A DNA stretch of 64,000 bases from Sporosarcina trichiuri (GCF_030406775.1 NZ_CP129119.1:2697501-2761500); one strand, 5' to 3'; positions 31,760-40,991 are shown, counted from the first letter of the stretch. The notes: a model not told the origin generated them from the sequence alone. A program made the numbers and translations.

Positions 31760-33047
31760 GGACCAGTTCGATTTTGTCCGGCAGCATATCCGGAAGAACC
31801 GGCTGCGTGTGTTCATGACGGTGCTCGCCGCTACAATGGGGACGGCTTTCCTCATCATCCTGGCGTCCGTCGGCTTCGGCATCCAGGACACGCTGCGCAA
31901 GGAAATCCTCGACAACCGGCTCGTCACGCAGATCGAGGTGTATGCGCAAGATTTGAATGCAGAGAAAGCGGAAAACATGAAGAAGATCGGGCATGTCAAT
32001 GCGGTCGTGCTGCGTCAGAGTGTCACAGCCTGGCAGAAGATGGAGCTCGACGGCTTCACCGGCCACAGTACACTGTCGGTCTCTGATTTTGAGGAAGAGG
32101 CGAAAGCCGGGTTTGCGCTCGATGAAGGGCGGCTGCCGGAAGACGCGCATGAAGTCGTCGTCGGTCATGACTTCGCAATAAGCCTCATTGATGAAGAAGC
32201 TGCCCAAGAGAAGACAGATGACGCAACGGCCGAGGACCCGGAATTGCCGACGTATAAAGAGCCTCTGCTCGGCAAAACATTCACGTACGAACTCGGCGAC
32301 TACATGAAAGACCAGTCATTCGGCAAGCCCGTGGAACTGACGATTGTCGGCATCGCAAAAGCCCCTGCCAAGGATTTCATCCAGGATAACCGTGTATACG
32401 CCGACGCTGCGCTCATCCCGGAGCTTGAGACAATCTATCAGGACGGAGTGTCGGAAGAAAACAGCGATCCACTGTTCGGACAGAACCTCAATGTCTATGC
32501 GGATGAACTCGAACATGTGAAATCGATTACGCAGACACTGAAGGACGATGGCTATGACGTCTATTCGATATCCGAGGAACTCGATCAGATCGACGTCTTC
32601 TTCCTTGCCCTGAAGGCAGGTCTGATCTTCGTCGGTACGATCGCCATCCTGATCTCGTCGATCGGCATCTTCAACACGATGACGATGGCGGTGACGGAGC
32701 GGACGCGTGAAATCGGTGTGATGAAAGCACTCGGCGCGAAGCCGAAACTCATCCAGCGGCTGTTCCTCCTGGAAAGTGCGTGGATCGGTCTGATCGGTAC
32801 GGTGATTGCGGTCATTCTGTCATACGGCGTCAGCCTGCTCGCCAATTATATCCTCCCGCTCATTGTCGGCGCTGCGCTCGGCGAAGAGGAATTCAGTGAA
32901 CTGAATGTGACCTTCTCGATCATCCCATGGCAGCTCGTGCTGATCGCTTCGGCCATCAGTCTCTCGGTTGCGATGGTATCCGGGTGGAGACCTGCCCGCA
33001 AAGCGACACAGATCGATGTCATCGATGCGCTTCGCCAGGAACTGTAA
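31749..33047 (+). CDS. MacB/FtsX-type ABC permease
   Basis: 432 residues from ATG 31749 (GGAGGTG upstream; the frame extends further 5' inside the ATPase). N-terminal helix (LRVFMTVLAATMGTAFLIILASVGFGI), a large extracytoplasmic MacB-PCD domain (~45-285), then three helices of the FtsX domain: LKAGLIFVGTIAILISSIGIFNTMTMAVTERTREIGVMKALGAKPKLI and two more ending GWRPARKATQIDVIDALRQEL. Substrate unknown; no adjacent two-component system. Confidence 0.88.
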   Translation: MQVKDQFDFVRQHIRKNRLRVFMTVLAATMGTAFLIILASVGFGIQDTLRKEILDNRLVTQIEVYAQDLNAEKAENMKKIGHVNAVVLRQSVTAWQKMELDGFTGHSTLSVSDFEEEAKAGFALDEGRLPEDAHEVVVGHDFAISLIDEEAAQEKTDDATAEDPELPTYKEPLLGKTFTYELGDYMKDQSFGKPVELTIVGIAKAPAKDFIQDNRVYADAALIPELETIYQDGVSEENSDPLFGQNLNVYADELEHVKSITQTLKDDGYDVYSISEELDQIDVFFLALKAGLIFVGTIAILISSIGIFNTMTMAVTERTREIGVMKALGAKPKLIQRLFLLESAWIGLIGTVIAVILSYGVSLLANYILPLIVGAALGEEEFSELNVTFSIIPWQLVLIASAISLSVAMVSGWRPARKATQIDVIDALRQEL

Positions 33048-33052
33048 TGTAA

Positions 33053-33078
33053 GGCCCGCTTCGTTCCCGGCGGGCTTT
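33053..33078 (+). terminator. Terminator of the ABC pair
   Basis: GCCCGC (33053-33058) pairs with GCGGGC (33069-33074), then TTTT. Confidence 0.6.
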
Positions 33079-33174
33079 TCTGCATTCATCCCCTATCGAA
33101 TATCTTTGATTTTGCCGCCGAGTTGCGGCATGATAGAAAGAGAGTGAAATTATTTGCGAAAAGGGGTTTTCAGG

Positions 33175-34557
33175 ATGGAGTACCGCATTGAACACGATAC
33201 ATTTGGTGAAATTCAAGTCCCTGCGGACAAACTGTGGGGCGCACAGACGCAGCGCAGTAAGCAGAACTTCAAAATCGGCGGCGAGCGCATTCCGACCGGC
33301 ATCATCCGGGCATTCGCGCATCTGAAGAAGTCGGCAGCCATCGCAAGCCACTCGTTCGGCAACCTGTCCGAACCGAAGATGAAAGCGATCGCACAGGCAG
33401 CGGATGAAGTGCTTGCAGGAAAGTGGGATGAACACTTCCCGCTTGTCGTCTGGCAGACAGGCAGCGGCACACAGTCGAATATGAATATGAACGAAGTGCT
33501 CGCAAACCGCGGCAACCAGCTCCTCGAAGAATGGGGCAGCGAAGAACGTCTCCATCCGAACGACGACGTCAACAAATCGCAGAGTTCGAACGATACATTC
33601 CCGACAGCCCTCCATGTGGCGGGTGTGATCGCCGTCGAGCGGGAACTGCTTCCGGCGCTCGAGAAACTGAAGAAAACACTGGGCGAAAAATCCGAAGCCT
33701 TCATGGACATCATCAAGATCGGACGGACGCACCTCCAGGACGCAACCCCGCTGACGCTCGGCCAGGAAATGAGCGGCTGGCACCGGATGCTCGAAAAGAC
33801 CGAAAAGATGCTGAAAGACAGTGTCCAGTCGATGAAAGAACTGGCAATCGGCGGTACGGCGGTCGGAACGGGCTTGAACGCACCGAAAGGATTCGGCGAC
33901 AAAGTGGCGGAGGAGATCACGAAGTCGGTCGGCATCCAGTTCACATCGGCCGAAAACAAGTTCCATGCGCTGACGAGCTATGATGAAGTCGTCTATACAC
34001 ATGGTGCCATGAAAGCACTCGCTGCGGACCTCATGAAAATCGCAAACGACGTGCGCTGGCTGGCAAGCGGTCCGCGTTCCGGCATCGGTGAAATCACGAT
34101 CCCTGAAAACGAGCCGGGAAGTTCGATCATGCCGGGCAAAGTGAACCCGACGCAGAGCGAAGCCCTGACGATGGTCGTCGCGCAAGTGATGGGGAACGAC
34201 GCAACAATCGGCTTCGCAGCAAGCCAGGGGAACTTCGAGCTGAACGTCTTCAAGCCGGTCATCATCTTCAATTTCCTGCAGACGGCGAAACTGCTGGCAG
34301 ATGGCATGGTCAGCTTCAATGACAACTGCGCCGTCGGCATCGAACCGAACCGGGAAGAGATCGACCGCAAAGTCAAAAACTCCCTGATGCTCGTGACAGC
34401 ACTGAACCCGCATATCGGGTATGAAAATGCTGCGAAGATCGCAAAGACTGCACATAAGGAAGGCACGACACTCAAAGAAGCGGCCCTGAAGACCGGCCTT
34501 CTGACGGAAGAGCAATTCGACGAGTGGGTCGATCCGTCGAAAATGACCGGACGCTGA
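33175..34557 (+). CDS. fumC: Class II fumarate hydratase
   Basis: 460 residues from ATG 33175 (AAAAGGGG upstream; the in-frame TTG 33154 is less likely). Aspartase/fumarase superfamily: GTIQ-like [74 protein letters not shown], and the signature loop [16 protein letters not shown] with the catalytic Ser. Oxygen-stable, iron-free conversion of fumarate to malate in the TCA cycle. Full family length. Confidence 0.95.
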   Translation: MEYRIEHDTFGEIQVPADKLWGAQTQRSKQNFKIGGERIPTGIIRAFAHLKKSAAIASHSFGNLSEPKMKAIAQAADEVLAGKWDEHFPLVVWQTGSGTQSNMNMNEVLANRGNQLLEEWGSEERLHPNDDVNKSQSSNDTFPTALHVAGVIAVERELLPALEKLKKTLGEKSEAFMDIIKIGRTHLQDATPLTLGQEMSGWHRMLEKTEKMLKDSVQSMKELAIGGTAVGTGLNAPKGFGDKVAEEITKSVGIQFTSAENKFHALTSYDEVVYTHGAMKALAADLMKIANDVRWLASGPRSGIGEITIPENEPGSSIMPGKVNPTQSEALTMVVAQVMGNDATIGFAASQGNFELNVFKPVIIFNFLQTAKLLADGMVSFNDNCAVGIEPNREEIDRKVKNSLMLVTALNPHIGYENAAKIAKTAHKEGTTLKEAALKTGLLTEEQFDEWVDPSKMTGR

Positions 34558-34633
34558 GCCGCCACAAAGTTGTAACCGCACGCCCCGGTGATTTGCGGTA
34601 TGCTGAACGGACAACCATGGAAAAGGAGTCGAC

Positions 34634-35188
34634 ATGATGAAAAAACTATTCATGCCCCTCATTCTTGCGTCCTTGCTGGTCCTGACAGCCTGCGGCAAGG
34701 AAGCGGCAAAACCGGTCCACGAGCATGGCGGCACAGGTGCGGCAGACAGCAGTGCCGTCCAACAGAGCAAAGGCGCAGATCTTGCTGTCGGGGAACAGCA
34801 GCAGCTGCCGAACGGTGACCTGCTGCAGGTTACAGCATCCGCTGATGAGCTGCCGGCTTTCCTTGCGGAGAAATCCGAAGACCTGCAGCTCGTCTACCAA
34901 GTCGCAGGCAATGCGGAGGATATCCTGAAGTGGATGCCCTGCTACTGCGGATGCGCGGACAGCGCAGCGCACGGCAGCAACCTGAACTGTTTTGTCGATG
35001 AAATCCGGGAAGACGGCGCGGTCGTCTGGGATGATCACGGCACCCGCTGCAACGTCTGTGTGGAGATCGCGGTCAAATCGGTAACCATGGCGAAAGAAGG
35101 AAAAACGCTGAAGGAAATCCGGGAGAAAATCGACAGCGATTATAAGGAAGGCTACGCGCGTCCGACTGACACGCCGATGCCTGCATGA
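34634..35188 (+). CDS. PCYCGC-motif lipoprotein
   Basis: 184 residues; AAAAGGAG upstream. Lipobox LVLTAC (Cys20). His/Gly-rich start of the mature chain (VHEHGG), then the defining motif MPCYCGCAD (~112-120) with further cysteines in NLNCFVDEI and GTRCNVCVEIA. Six cysteines plus conserved H/D residues suggest metal or redox binding, but the family has no settled function. Anchored outside the membrane. Terminator at 35198. Confidence 0.85.
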   Translation: MMKKLFMPLILASLLVLTACGKEAAKPVHEHGGTGAADSSAVQQSKGADLAVGEQQQLPNGDLLQVTASADELPAFLAEKSEDLQLVYQVAGNAEDILKWMPCYCGCADSAAHGSNLNCFVDEIREDGAVVWDDHGTRCNVCVEIAVKSVTMAKEGKTLKEIREKIDSDYKEGYARPTDTPMPA

Positions 35189-35197
35189 ACCGAACAG

Positions 35198-35226
35198 AAC
35201 AGGTCCTCTCCGGAGGGCCTGTTTTT
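35198..35226 (+). terminator. Terminator after the PCYCGC gene
   Basis: AACAGGTCCTC pairs with GAGGGCCTGTT (one G-U), then TTT. Confidence 0.75.
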
Positions 35227-35473
35227 GCGTGCAGAACGACGTAATCCGGGTGTACTGAAAACACCTGAAAACCCTTTCAGGACGGGCTTGAACCATTATG
35301 GTTGTATTCCGTTCACAGGTGGTCTATGATCATTGTCATGCGAGCGGGAAAAGGACGGATATTTACTATTCTGACAGTATGAAATGGGGTTCCTTTTTCG
35401 TATGGATGGGCGTATGCTTGCTAATAGATTTTTTGAGAGTATGCAGACGTGAACACTGCGTAGGAGGGGTACA

Positions 35474-35980
35474 ATGGTTTTTGAAGGCAATAACAAAATA
35501 CGCAAAAAAATACTGCAGGCAGTCGCAGGACTGACCAACGAGGAGTTCAACCGGAAACCTGCGGACGGCGGCTGGTCGCCGAAGCAGATCCTCGAGCATC
35601 TCTCGCTCATGGAAACACTGATCGCATCGAATGTCGCCAAGGAATTGAAAAATCCAGACAGTCCGAAAGCGATGAAAAAACCGATTTCCATTTCCACCAA
35701 CCGGATCATCAAAGTCGACGCACCGGAACGCACTGTTCCTTCCGATACATTCAAAACGCTTTGTGAAATGAAACAGGAACTGCACAATTCCCGTCTGTTC
35801 CTGCTGGACGTCTATGACAGCAGCAATAAGGACTGCCTGATGGCCAAATCATTCAAGCATCCGATCTTCGGCCAGATTCCTCTCTGCCAATGGTTCCCGT
35901 TCGTCGGTCTTCACGAAAAACGGCACCTGAAGCAGCTGCGGGACACAATCGAGTCACTGCAGCTGCAAAAGGCGATTTGA
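35474..35980 (+). CDS. DinB-family protein
   Basis: 168 residues; TAGGAGGGG upstream. Four-helix bundle of the DinB/YfiT type, with metal-binding histidines spaced as expected: H in QILEHLSLMETLI (~42) and two in LHEKRHLKQLR (~147 and 151). Bacillus relatives include bacillithiol S-transferases and damage-inducible proteins; which applies here is unknown. Terminator at 35994. Confidence 0.8.
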   Translation: MVFEGNNKIRKKILQAVAGLTNEEFNRKPADGGWSPKQILEHLSLMETLIASNVAKELKNPDSPKAMKKPISISTNRIIKVDAPERTVPSDTFKTLCEMKQELHNSRLFLLDVYDSSNKDCLMAKSFKHPIFGQIPLCQWFPFVGLHEKRHLKQLRDTIESLQLQKAI

Positions 35981-35993
35981 CTATATTATAAGA

Positions 35994-36027
35994 CAGCCCC
36001 TTGCGTAAGATGCAGGGGCTGCTTTTT
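35994..36027 (+). terminator. Terminator after the DinB gene
   Basis: CAGCCCC (35994-36000) pairs with GGGGCTG (36015-36021) with inner TGC/GCA pairing, then TTTTT. Confidence 0.7.
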
Positions 36028-36085
36028 GTTCTATGAACTTTGGATAGAAATGTGTTGAAGAAATTGTGACATTTTACATGTAGTA

Positions 36086-36113
36086 TTGTAATTTCCTCTG
36101 CATATACTATACT
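36086..36113 (+). promoter_or_regulatory. Promoter of the HELGH-protein gene
   Basis: TTGTAA (36086-36091), 16 bases, TATACT (36108-36113). Confidence 0.5.
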
Positions 36114-36171
36114 GACATAGTACCTTTCACACGATTGGAAGGACGATATATAGAGAGAGCAAGGGAAGAGA

Positions 36172-36726
36172 ATGAACGAACAATTGAATGAACAGATCCT
36201 CGGGACAATCCGCACGACGATGGCAGCTGTGAGTATGGAGCTGGATATCATTGAACAGACGACTGGCGTCAACATGATGTATGACTTCATCGACCATTGT
36301 ATTTTAGTCGACATAGAGCGGCTGTGCGAAGCGAGGTTGGAAATGGAAGAACCGCTGCCGCTTCTGGAGTATGTCACAGCACTGACGCTGCATGAACTTG
36401 GCCACGCCATGGACAGAAAAGCGCTTCTTGATTCACTGCCGCAGACGCGTGAGATCATTGACTTGAAGCGTCGGTACAGCTGGCGCGAACTATCCCGGAG
36501 TATGCCGCTGATGAAGAAACTCATCGACGAAAATGAACGGGATTACGCATTCGAACAAACCGCCTGGCACAACGCATCCCGCATGAACCGGATGTGCAGA
36601 CTGGTGGACCCGAAGCGCCTGAACGAGATGCAGATCCACGGACTCCGCACATATGAAAAATCCTTCGAACACGACCGGGTCGTCTATGAAGGGCTGGCGG
36701 CGGCCGAAACAGCAATGGCCGACTGA
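36172..36726 (+). CDS. HELGH-motif protein, putative small metalloprotease-like
   Basis: 184 residues, no signal peptide. The motif LTLHELGHAMDRK (~72-84) is the HExxH zinc site of gluzincin-type metalloproteases; the third ligand is probably an E further on (candidates in DENERDYAFEQTAW ~121-134). The rest is helical and charged. It has its own promoter and terminator (36731-36764). Function unknown: protease activity is plausible from the motif only. Array C follows. Confidence 0.6.
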   Translation: MNEQLNEQILGTIRTTMAAVSMELDIIEQTTGVNMMYDFIDHCILVDIERLCEARLEMEEPLPLLEYVTALTLHELGHAMDRKALLDSLPQTREIIDLKRRYSWRELSRSMPLMKKLIDENERDYAFEQTAWHNASRMNRMCRLVDPKRLNEMQIHGLRTYEKSFEHDRVVYEGLAAAETAMAD

Positions 36727-36730
36727 CATG

Positions 36731-36764
36731 AACCCTCCCGCTGCCCTGCAGCCGGAGGGTTTTC
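36731..36764 (+). terminator. Terminator after the HELGH gene
   Basis: AACCCTCC (36731-36738) pairs with GGAGGGTT (36754-36761), then TTT. Confidence 0.7.
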
Positions 36765-36787
36765 CAATGCAGTCCGTCGAGAATTGC

Positions 36788-36969
36788 TGAAAGTGATCAT
36801 AAATCCCAGTTTCCGCTCATAAACCTGGCAAAGTGATCATAAATCTCAGTTTCCGCTCATAAACCGGTGAAAGTGATCATAAATCCCAGTTTCCGCTCAT
36901 AACCCAGCAAAAGTGATCATAAACCCAGATTAGCGCTCATAAACCCGCGAAAGTAATCATTCCCGCCCG
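36788..36969 (+). repeat. Phased repeat array C: nine units at exactly 20 bp
   Basis: TCAT cores at 36797, 36817, 36837, 36857, 36877, 36897, 36917, 36937 and 36957, each exactly 20 bp apart. Strict alternation of AAAGTGATCATAAA and (T/A)nCGCTCATAAACC gives a 40-bp double unit. The last unit (AAAGTAATCATTCC) is degenerate. Sense orientation, directly after the terminator of the preceding gene. A 20-bp step rules out a coding tandem repeat. Confidence 0.9.
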
Positions 36970-37000
36970 CGTCCGGCTCCACTGCCAGCCGTGCCGCCCA

Positions 37001-37062
37001 GCCGCTAAGAAAAAGGCAAGTCAAAGACCTGCTTGTGGCTCCGTTTCACTCCGCGTTTTCTG
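37001..37062 (+). repeat. Companion element, copy 3
   Basis: GCCGCTAAGAAAAAGGCAAG, TCAAAGACCTGCTTGTGGCT, CCG and GCGTTTTCTGTGG. Best-matched parts with copies 1 and 2: CAA(A/G)G..CTGCTTG / GGCTTG, GGCTCCG and TTTTCTG. Confidence 0.6.
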
Positions 37063-37195
37063 TGGAGCCGTACAAGAACTGCGCCAGCTGCACCAGTACT
37101 CATTACCCCGCGTAAAAAGTGCTCACGTTCCTCCACCGCCCACCCTGCTGCCGTCTGCTATACTGGGAGCATCGAAGCAGAAGGAGGAATGCAGC

Positions 37196-37861
37196 ATGAC
37201 CAACAGAAAATTCACAGCGTCCTGGAGCGGCGGCAAGGACTCCGCCATGGCTGTCTATAAAGCGGTGCAGCAAGGGGATGAGCTCGCACGCGTCTGGACC
37301 ATGTTCGAAGAGGAGGCGGACCGTTCGCGCTCCCATGCCCTGCCGGAAGCGGTCCTCCGTGCGCAGGCCGGCAGCCTCGGTGCCCCGTTCGTAAAACGGC
37401 GGGCGTCATGGGAAACGTACGAAGCCCAATTCATCGATGCAATGCAGGAGTCGGCAAACGACGGGATCCGCTTCGGTGTGTTCGGGGACATCGATCTGGA
37501 GGATCACCGCACGTGGGTCCGGCAGATGAGCGGGCGCGCCGGGGTGACGGCGCTGCACCCGCTGTGGGATATCCCCCGGCGGCAATTGCTCGAAGAATTC
37601 ATCAGCGCGGGGTTCGAAGCGTATATTATTGTCATCGACACTGCAAGGATGCCCGCAGAGTTCCTCGGCCGGCGGTTCACCGTCAGTCTGATGGATGAAC
37701 TCGAACAGCTCGGAATCGACAGCTGCGGGGAAGCGGGGGAATTCCATACTGTCGTTGCGGACGGGCCGATTTTCAGCAGCCGGATTCCGCTCCGGTTCGG
37801 TGAAGCAGTGACACACGGGAATTATCTATTCCTGCCGACGCACATTGCGGAGGCCGACTAA
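37196..37861 (+). CDS. Dph6/diphthine-ammonia-ligase-like ATP pyrophosphatase
   Basis: 221 residues; AAGGAGGA upstream. PP-loop ATPase motif ASWSGGKDSAMAVYKA (~8-23), then the family motifs FGVFGDIDLEDHRTWV, LWDIPRRQLLEEFISAGFEAYIIVID and the conserved CGEAGEFHTVVADGPIF. In eukaryotes and archaea Dph6 amidates diphthine on EF2, which bacteria lack, so the bacterial role is unknown. Followed 18 bases later by a lipoprotein gene. Confidence 0.85.
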   Translation: MTNRKFTASWSGGKDSAMAVYKAVQQGDELARVWTMFEEEADRSRSHALPEAVLRAQAGSLGAPFVKRRASWETYEAQFIDAMQESANDGIRFGVFGDIDLEDHRTWVRQMSGRAGVTALHPLWDIPRRQLLEEFISAGFEAYIIVIDTARMPAEFLGRRFTVSLMDELEQLGIDSCGEAGEFHTVVADGPIFSSRIPLRFGEAVTHGNYLFLPTHIAEAD

Positions 37862-37879
37862 CAGACAAAGGGGATGCAT

Positions 37880-38455
37880 GTGAAACGGATCATGGCAGGA
37901 ACGGTGCTTCTTCTGCTGTGCGGCAGCCTGCTGGCAGGGTGTTTCGGAACGAAATCCGTCACGTTCACACACCGTCCGCTGACCGAAGACGAACAGCAGC
38001 TGATCTATGCAGCGGGCGGGGTGGATGCCCTCCACTTCACATCGGAGAAAGGACTGCCCGCAGGTGAGACGATCCAGCTGTCACTGGAACAGTTCGAACA
38101 GGGGAACTTTGTTGCAACACTTGGAGAAACGGCATGGATCGGCGGAGACGACCGGCCGGCCCATATCGGGTTCGGTGTGCAGCCGGCGGACGACCACACA
38201 CCCGAACGGCTGCTGTTCAGCGGGACGGAAGAGCGGCTGATGCCGGAGCTCGAAGCGATGCCTGGCGGGTCGGCGCTTGCACCTGCCTTCGAGAAGGAAC
38301 TCGTCCTGAAAAAAGGGGAAGCGGCGGTACTCGCTTATTATATCGTCTCTGCGAGCGGCCGTGTCGAAACCGTCTACCCGTCGGATGAAGACATGCTCGC
38401 CCGTCTGCAGGAGAATGACAGATGCCTCCTCGTGAAGGCGGAATGGCCGAAGTAG
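37880..38455 (+). CDS. Lipoprotein, unknown
   Basis: 191 residues from GTG 37880; AAAGGGGA sits 6-7 bases upstream, while ATG 37874 is too close to it. Lipobox SLLAGC (Cys ~21). The mature domain looks mainly beta: VTFTHRPLTEDEQQLIYAAGG, GETIQLSLEQFEQGNFVATLGE, ELVLKKGEAAVLAYYIVSASGRVETVYPSDEDM. No family recognised. Probably cotranscribed with the Dph6-like gene. Confidence 0.65.
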   Translation: MKRIMAGTVLLLLCGSLLAGCFGTKSVTFTHRPLTEDEQQLIYAAGGVDALHFTSEKGLPAGETIQLSLEQFEQGNFVATLGETAWIGGDDRPAHIGFGVQPADDHTPERLLFSGTEERLMPELEAMPGGSALAPAFEKELVLKKGEAAVLAYYIVSASGRVETVYPSDEDMLARLQENDRCLLVKAEWPK

Positions 38456-38472
38456 GCAGATCCTATGCATGC

Positions 38473-38514
38473 AAAACCCCCACCCGGGATCCAGGTCCCG
38501 GGCGGGGGTCTTCT
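38473..38514. terminator. Bidirectional terminator
   Basis: ACCCCCACCCGGGA pairs with TCCCGGGCGGGGGT, one mismatch; A and T runs on the two sides. Confidence 0.75.
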
Positions 38515-38517
38515 TGT

Positions 38518-40143
38518 TCATTGACCAGAAGCGGCCAGCTGCTGTTCCTCTGCCTCCAGCCGTTCACTGTCCGCAGCATCCTGCTTATACTGCCTGCTGA
38601 ACAGGACGGTGATCACGATGATCAGCAGCGCCATCACGGCCGTCGTGATGTAGATCGGTTCATAAGCCTGATGGGCCGCCTGCTGGAACGCTTCGTGGAT
38701 GGCATCGCGGACATCCGGCGACGGGATCTTGTCGATCTTCGATTGGAGATCGCCATAGCTGCCGCCCTGGATCTGCTCCATCGAACCGGCCGGCATATCG
38801 GCCGGATTGACACCGTGCTCTTTCAGTTTCTGCGGAATCAGGTCACCGATCTTGCTGAACCCGTTCTGGATGAATACCGCAAAAATGGTGGGGGAAATCG
38901 TCAGGCCGATCTGCCGGGCGACGGACAGCGTGCCGATGGCGGATCCCTTCTGCGTGCCGGCCGCATTGGATGTCAGCACGGTCAGCGGGGCGCCGAGGAC
39001 GAAACCGAATCCGATCCCTGCAATGACAGAGAAGATGATGAACGTCAGCTTCGTCTCCGTGAAGAGGCCGAGACCGCCGAATCCGATGATGCCGATCAAT
39101 CCAGCGAAAATGAGCGTTTTCAAAGGACCTTTTTTATCCACAAAGTAACCGCCTCCGCCCGCGCCGATTCCAGATGCGAGCGCGAGAGGAGTCATCCAAT
39201 ACCCGGATTTCGCGGCGGAAATGCCGAGGATCTGCTGGGCGAATGATGGGATGAAAATGATCGCGCCGATGAACGTACCGGACAGCAGTCCCATAACCAT
39301 GGTCATTGCATACGTCGGTTTGCGCAGCAGGCTGTAGGGGAGGATCGGGTCGATGGCATCCCCTCGCTCATTCCGTTTCTCGACGTAAATCAGCACTGCG
39401 AAGACTGCAATACCGAGCAGCAGCAATCCGAGAACGCTCCATTTCGCCGCGTCTTCAGTGAACGAACCGCCCTGACCGATATTATTCACAGCAAACATGA
39501 TGCTGAGGATCGAGAACGACAGCAGGCTGATGCCGAGGAAGTCGATCTTCGACATGACATATGATTTCGTTTCGTGCAGGGAGAAGATCCCGAACACCAC
39601 CAGCGCAATCCCGATCGGCACGTTGATGAGGAACAGCCAGTGCCAGTTGCCGGTCAGGTCGATCAGGAAACTCCCGATATTCGGACCGACGACAGACGCA
39701 ATCCCGTTCATGCCGCCGAGCAGGCCGAGCATGCTGCCCTGCTTCTCTTTCGTGAATGTACTGAGGACATGGGAACTCGCGATGATGAAGATCCCGCCAC
39801 CTCCGAATGACTGGAACAGACGGGCTGCCAGGAACAGACTGAAGTTCGGACTGAGTGCGACCCCGAGGGACCCGATCGTGAAGATTGCGATTTCAATCAG
39901 GAATAATTTTTTCCGGCCATACCGGTCGGCGAGTTTCCCGACAATCGGTGTCATCACGGCCAGACCCAATGTGTATAGCGTAATGCCCCAGGACCCTTGC
40001 GTTGCGCTCACATCGAAGGAAGAGTTGATGGTCGTAAGCGCTGCACTGATGATCCCGTTGTCGAGCGCCGCCATGAATACACCGACCAGCAGGACGACAA
40101 ATCCAATATTGACTTTCGAAGTTTTTTCCGCTGCTATGTTCAT
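38518..40143 (-). CDS. DHA2-family (EmrB/QacA-type) MFS exporter
   Basis: 541 residues; GGAGGTG before ATG 40143. Fourteen helices. Motif C-type region and DHA2 motifs: GVFMAALDNGIISAALTTIN at helix 1 (normally LDxTIVNVALP; here altered), LYTLGLAVMTPIVGKLADRYGRKKLFL, and GGMNGIASVVGPNIGSFLIDLTGNWHWLFLINVPIG. An extended loop before the last helix (HGVNPADMPAGSMEQIQGGSYGDL) is typical of the subfamily. Likely multidrug or toxic-compound efflux; no regulator adjacent. Confidence 0.87.
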   Translation of the reverse strand: MNIAAEKTSKVNIGFVVLLVGVFMAALDNGIISAALTTINSSFDVSATQGSWGITLYTLGLAVMTPIVGKLADRYGRKKLFLIEIAIFTIGSLGVALSPNFSLFLAARLFQSFGGGGIFIIASSHVLSTFTKEKQGSMLGLLGGMNGIASVVGPNIGSFLIDLTGNWHWLFLINVPIGIALVVFGIFSLHETKSYVMSKIDFLGISLLSFSILSIMFAVNNIGQGGSFTEDAAKWSVLGLLLLGIAVFAVLIYVEKRNERGDAIDPILPYSLLRKPTYAMTMVMGLLSGTFIGAIIFIPSFAQQILGISAAKSGYWMTPLALASGIGAGGGGYFVDKKGPLKTLIFAGLIGIIGFGGLGLFTETKLTFIIFSVIAGIGFGFVLGAPLTVLTSNAAGTQKGSAIGTLSVARQIGLTISPTIFAVFIQNGFSKIGDLIPQKLKEHGVNPADMPAGSMEQIQGGSYGDLQSKIDKIPSPDVRDAIHEAFQQAAHQAYEPIYITTAVMALLIIVITVLFSRQYKQDAADSERLEAEEQQLAASGQ

Positions 40144-40304
40144 TACACCTCCATCTGGTAACTTGCTGCAGCTGTACTTGCTGCTCGCTGGAAATCATCT
40201 TATCTACCTACTGTACCACCCGCAGGTGAACGTAAGATAAACGCAAGATTACAAGTTCAGCAGGCAGCGAAGCCACCTCACCTGCAACAGCGGTCTGCCG
40301 GATC

Positions 40305-40847
40305 TCATACCTTCCAGTCTGCCGCCAGCATGCTGTAGACCGCCAAGTCATGGAAGTGATCGTACAGGAACTCGCCGTCCCGCTGGATCCCTTCCAGCCG
40401 GAACCCCAGCCGTTCGGGGATTGCCCGGCTCTTCAAATTCTCCGTCCCGCAGCGGATCTCGACCCGGTTCAGTTTGTAGACCGTGAACGCGTAGTCCAGC
40501 AGGGCGCCGACAGCAGCGGTCATGACCCCTTTCCCCTGATGTCCGTCTGCGAGCCAATAGCCGATGCTCGTACTGCGGTTCGTCCAATTGATGGTATGGA
40601 ACCCGACCATGCCGGCAAGTTCTCCATCCACCACAATACCCGCCTGGAACCCGTCATGGCCGGCAAACTGCTGCAGCCACATGGTGATAACGGGGCGGTA
40701 GCTCTCCGGCGACAGCGCGCCATCGACCCACGGCAGCCATTCCCGCAAGTGACCGCGTGAGCTGTGGACCGTCTGGAACAGTTCCTCCGCATCCTCCTGT
40801 TCCAGCAGTTTCAGTGACACGGTTTCCGAGACTTTCATGACAAACAT
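40305..40847 (-). CDS. GNAT acetyltransferase (RimL-type)
   Basis: 180 residues from ATG 40847 (GGGGGATG upstream). GNAT fold: substrate-side KLLEQEDAEELFQTVHSSRGHLREWLPWV, acetyl-CoA loop SIGYWLADGHQGKGVMTAAV (~95-114, matching Q/RxxGxG/A), then LNRVEIRCGTENLKSRAIPERLGFRLEGIQRDGEFL, the hallmark of RimJ/RimL N-alpha-acetyltransferases such as YdaF. Substrate may be a ribosomal protein or a small amine. Confidence 0.87.
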   Translation of the reverse strand: MFVMKVSETVSLKLLEQEDAEELFQTVHSSRGHLREWLPWVDGALSPESYRPVITMWLQQFAGHDGFQAGIVVDGELAGMVGFHTINWTNRSTSIGYWLADGHQGKGVMTAAVGALLDYAFTVYKLNRVEIRCGTENLKSRAIPERLGFRLEGIQRDGEFLYDHFHDLAVYSMLAADWKV

Positions 40848-40962
40848 AGACATCCCCCATTCTGTAATCCTTTCATTGTACCAAAAAGCTGCCATTCCTC
40901 AATTTCAGTGCAGATATTTTCAAAGAAATTGTGAGGCGGAATGAAAAAAACTTAAAACCTAG

Positions 40963-40991
40963 TTGACATATCGGAATTAAGTACATAATAT
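40963..40991 (+). promoter_or_regulatory. tcyP promoter with CymR-like spacer
   Basis: TTGACA (40963-40968), 17 bases, TAATAT (40986-40991). The spacer holds TCGGAATTAAG, resembling the GGAATTA half of the CymR cysteine-regulon operators of Bacillus/Staphylococcus. Promoter is strong; the CymR link is inferred. Confidence 0.6.

Noticed and set aside
33019..34770. 583-codon - strand frame opposite fumC
   Set aside because: Antisense shadow of fumC, which has full-length family matches.
36788..36969. CRISPR array
   Set aside because: Units are 20 bp, degenerate and contiguous, with no unique spacers of constant length and no cas genes.
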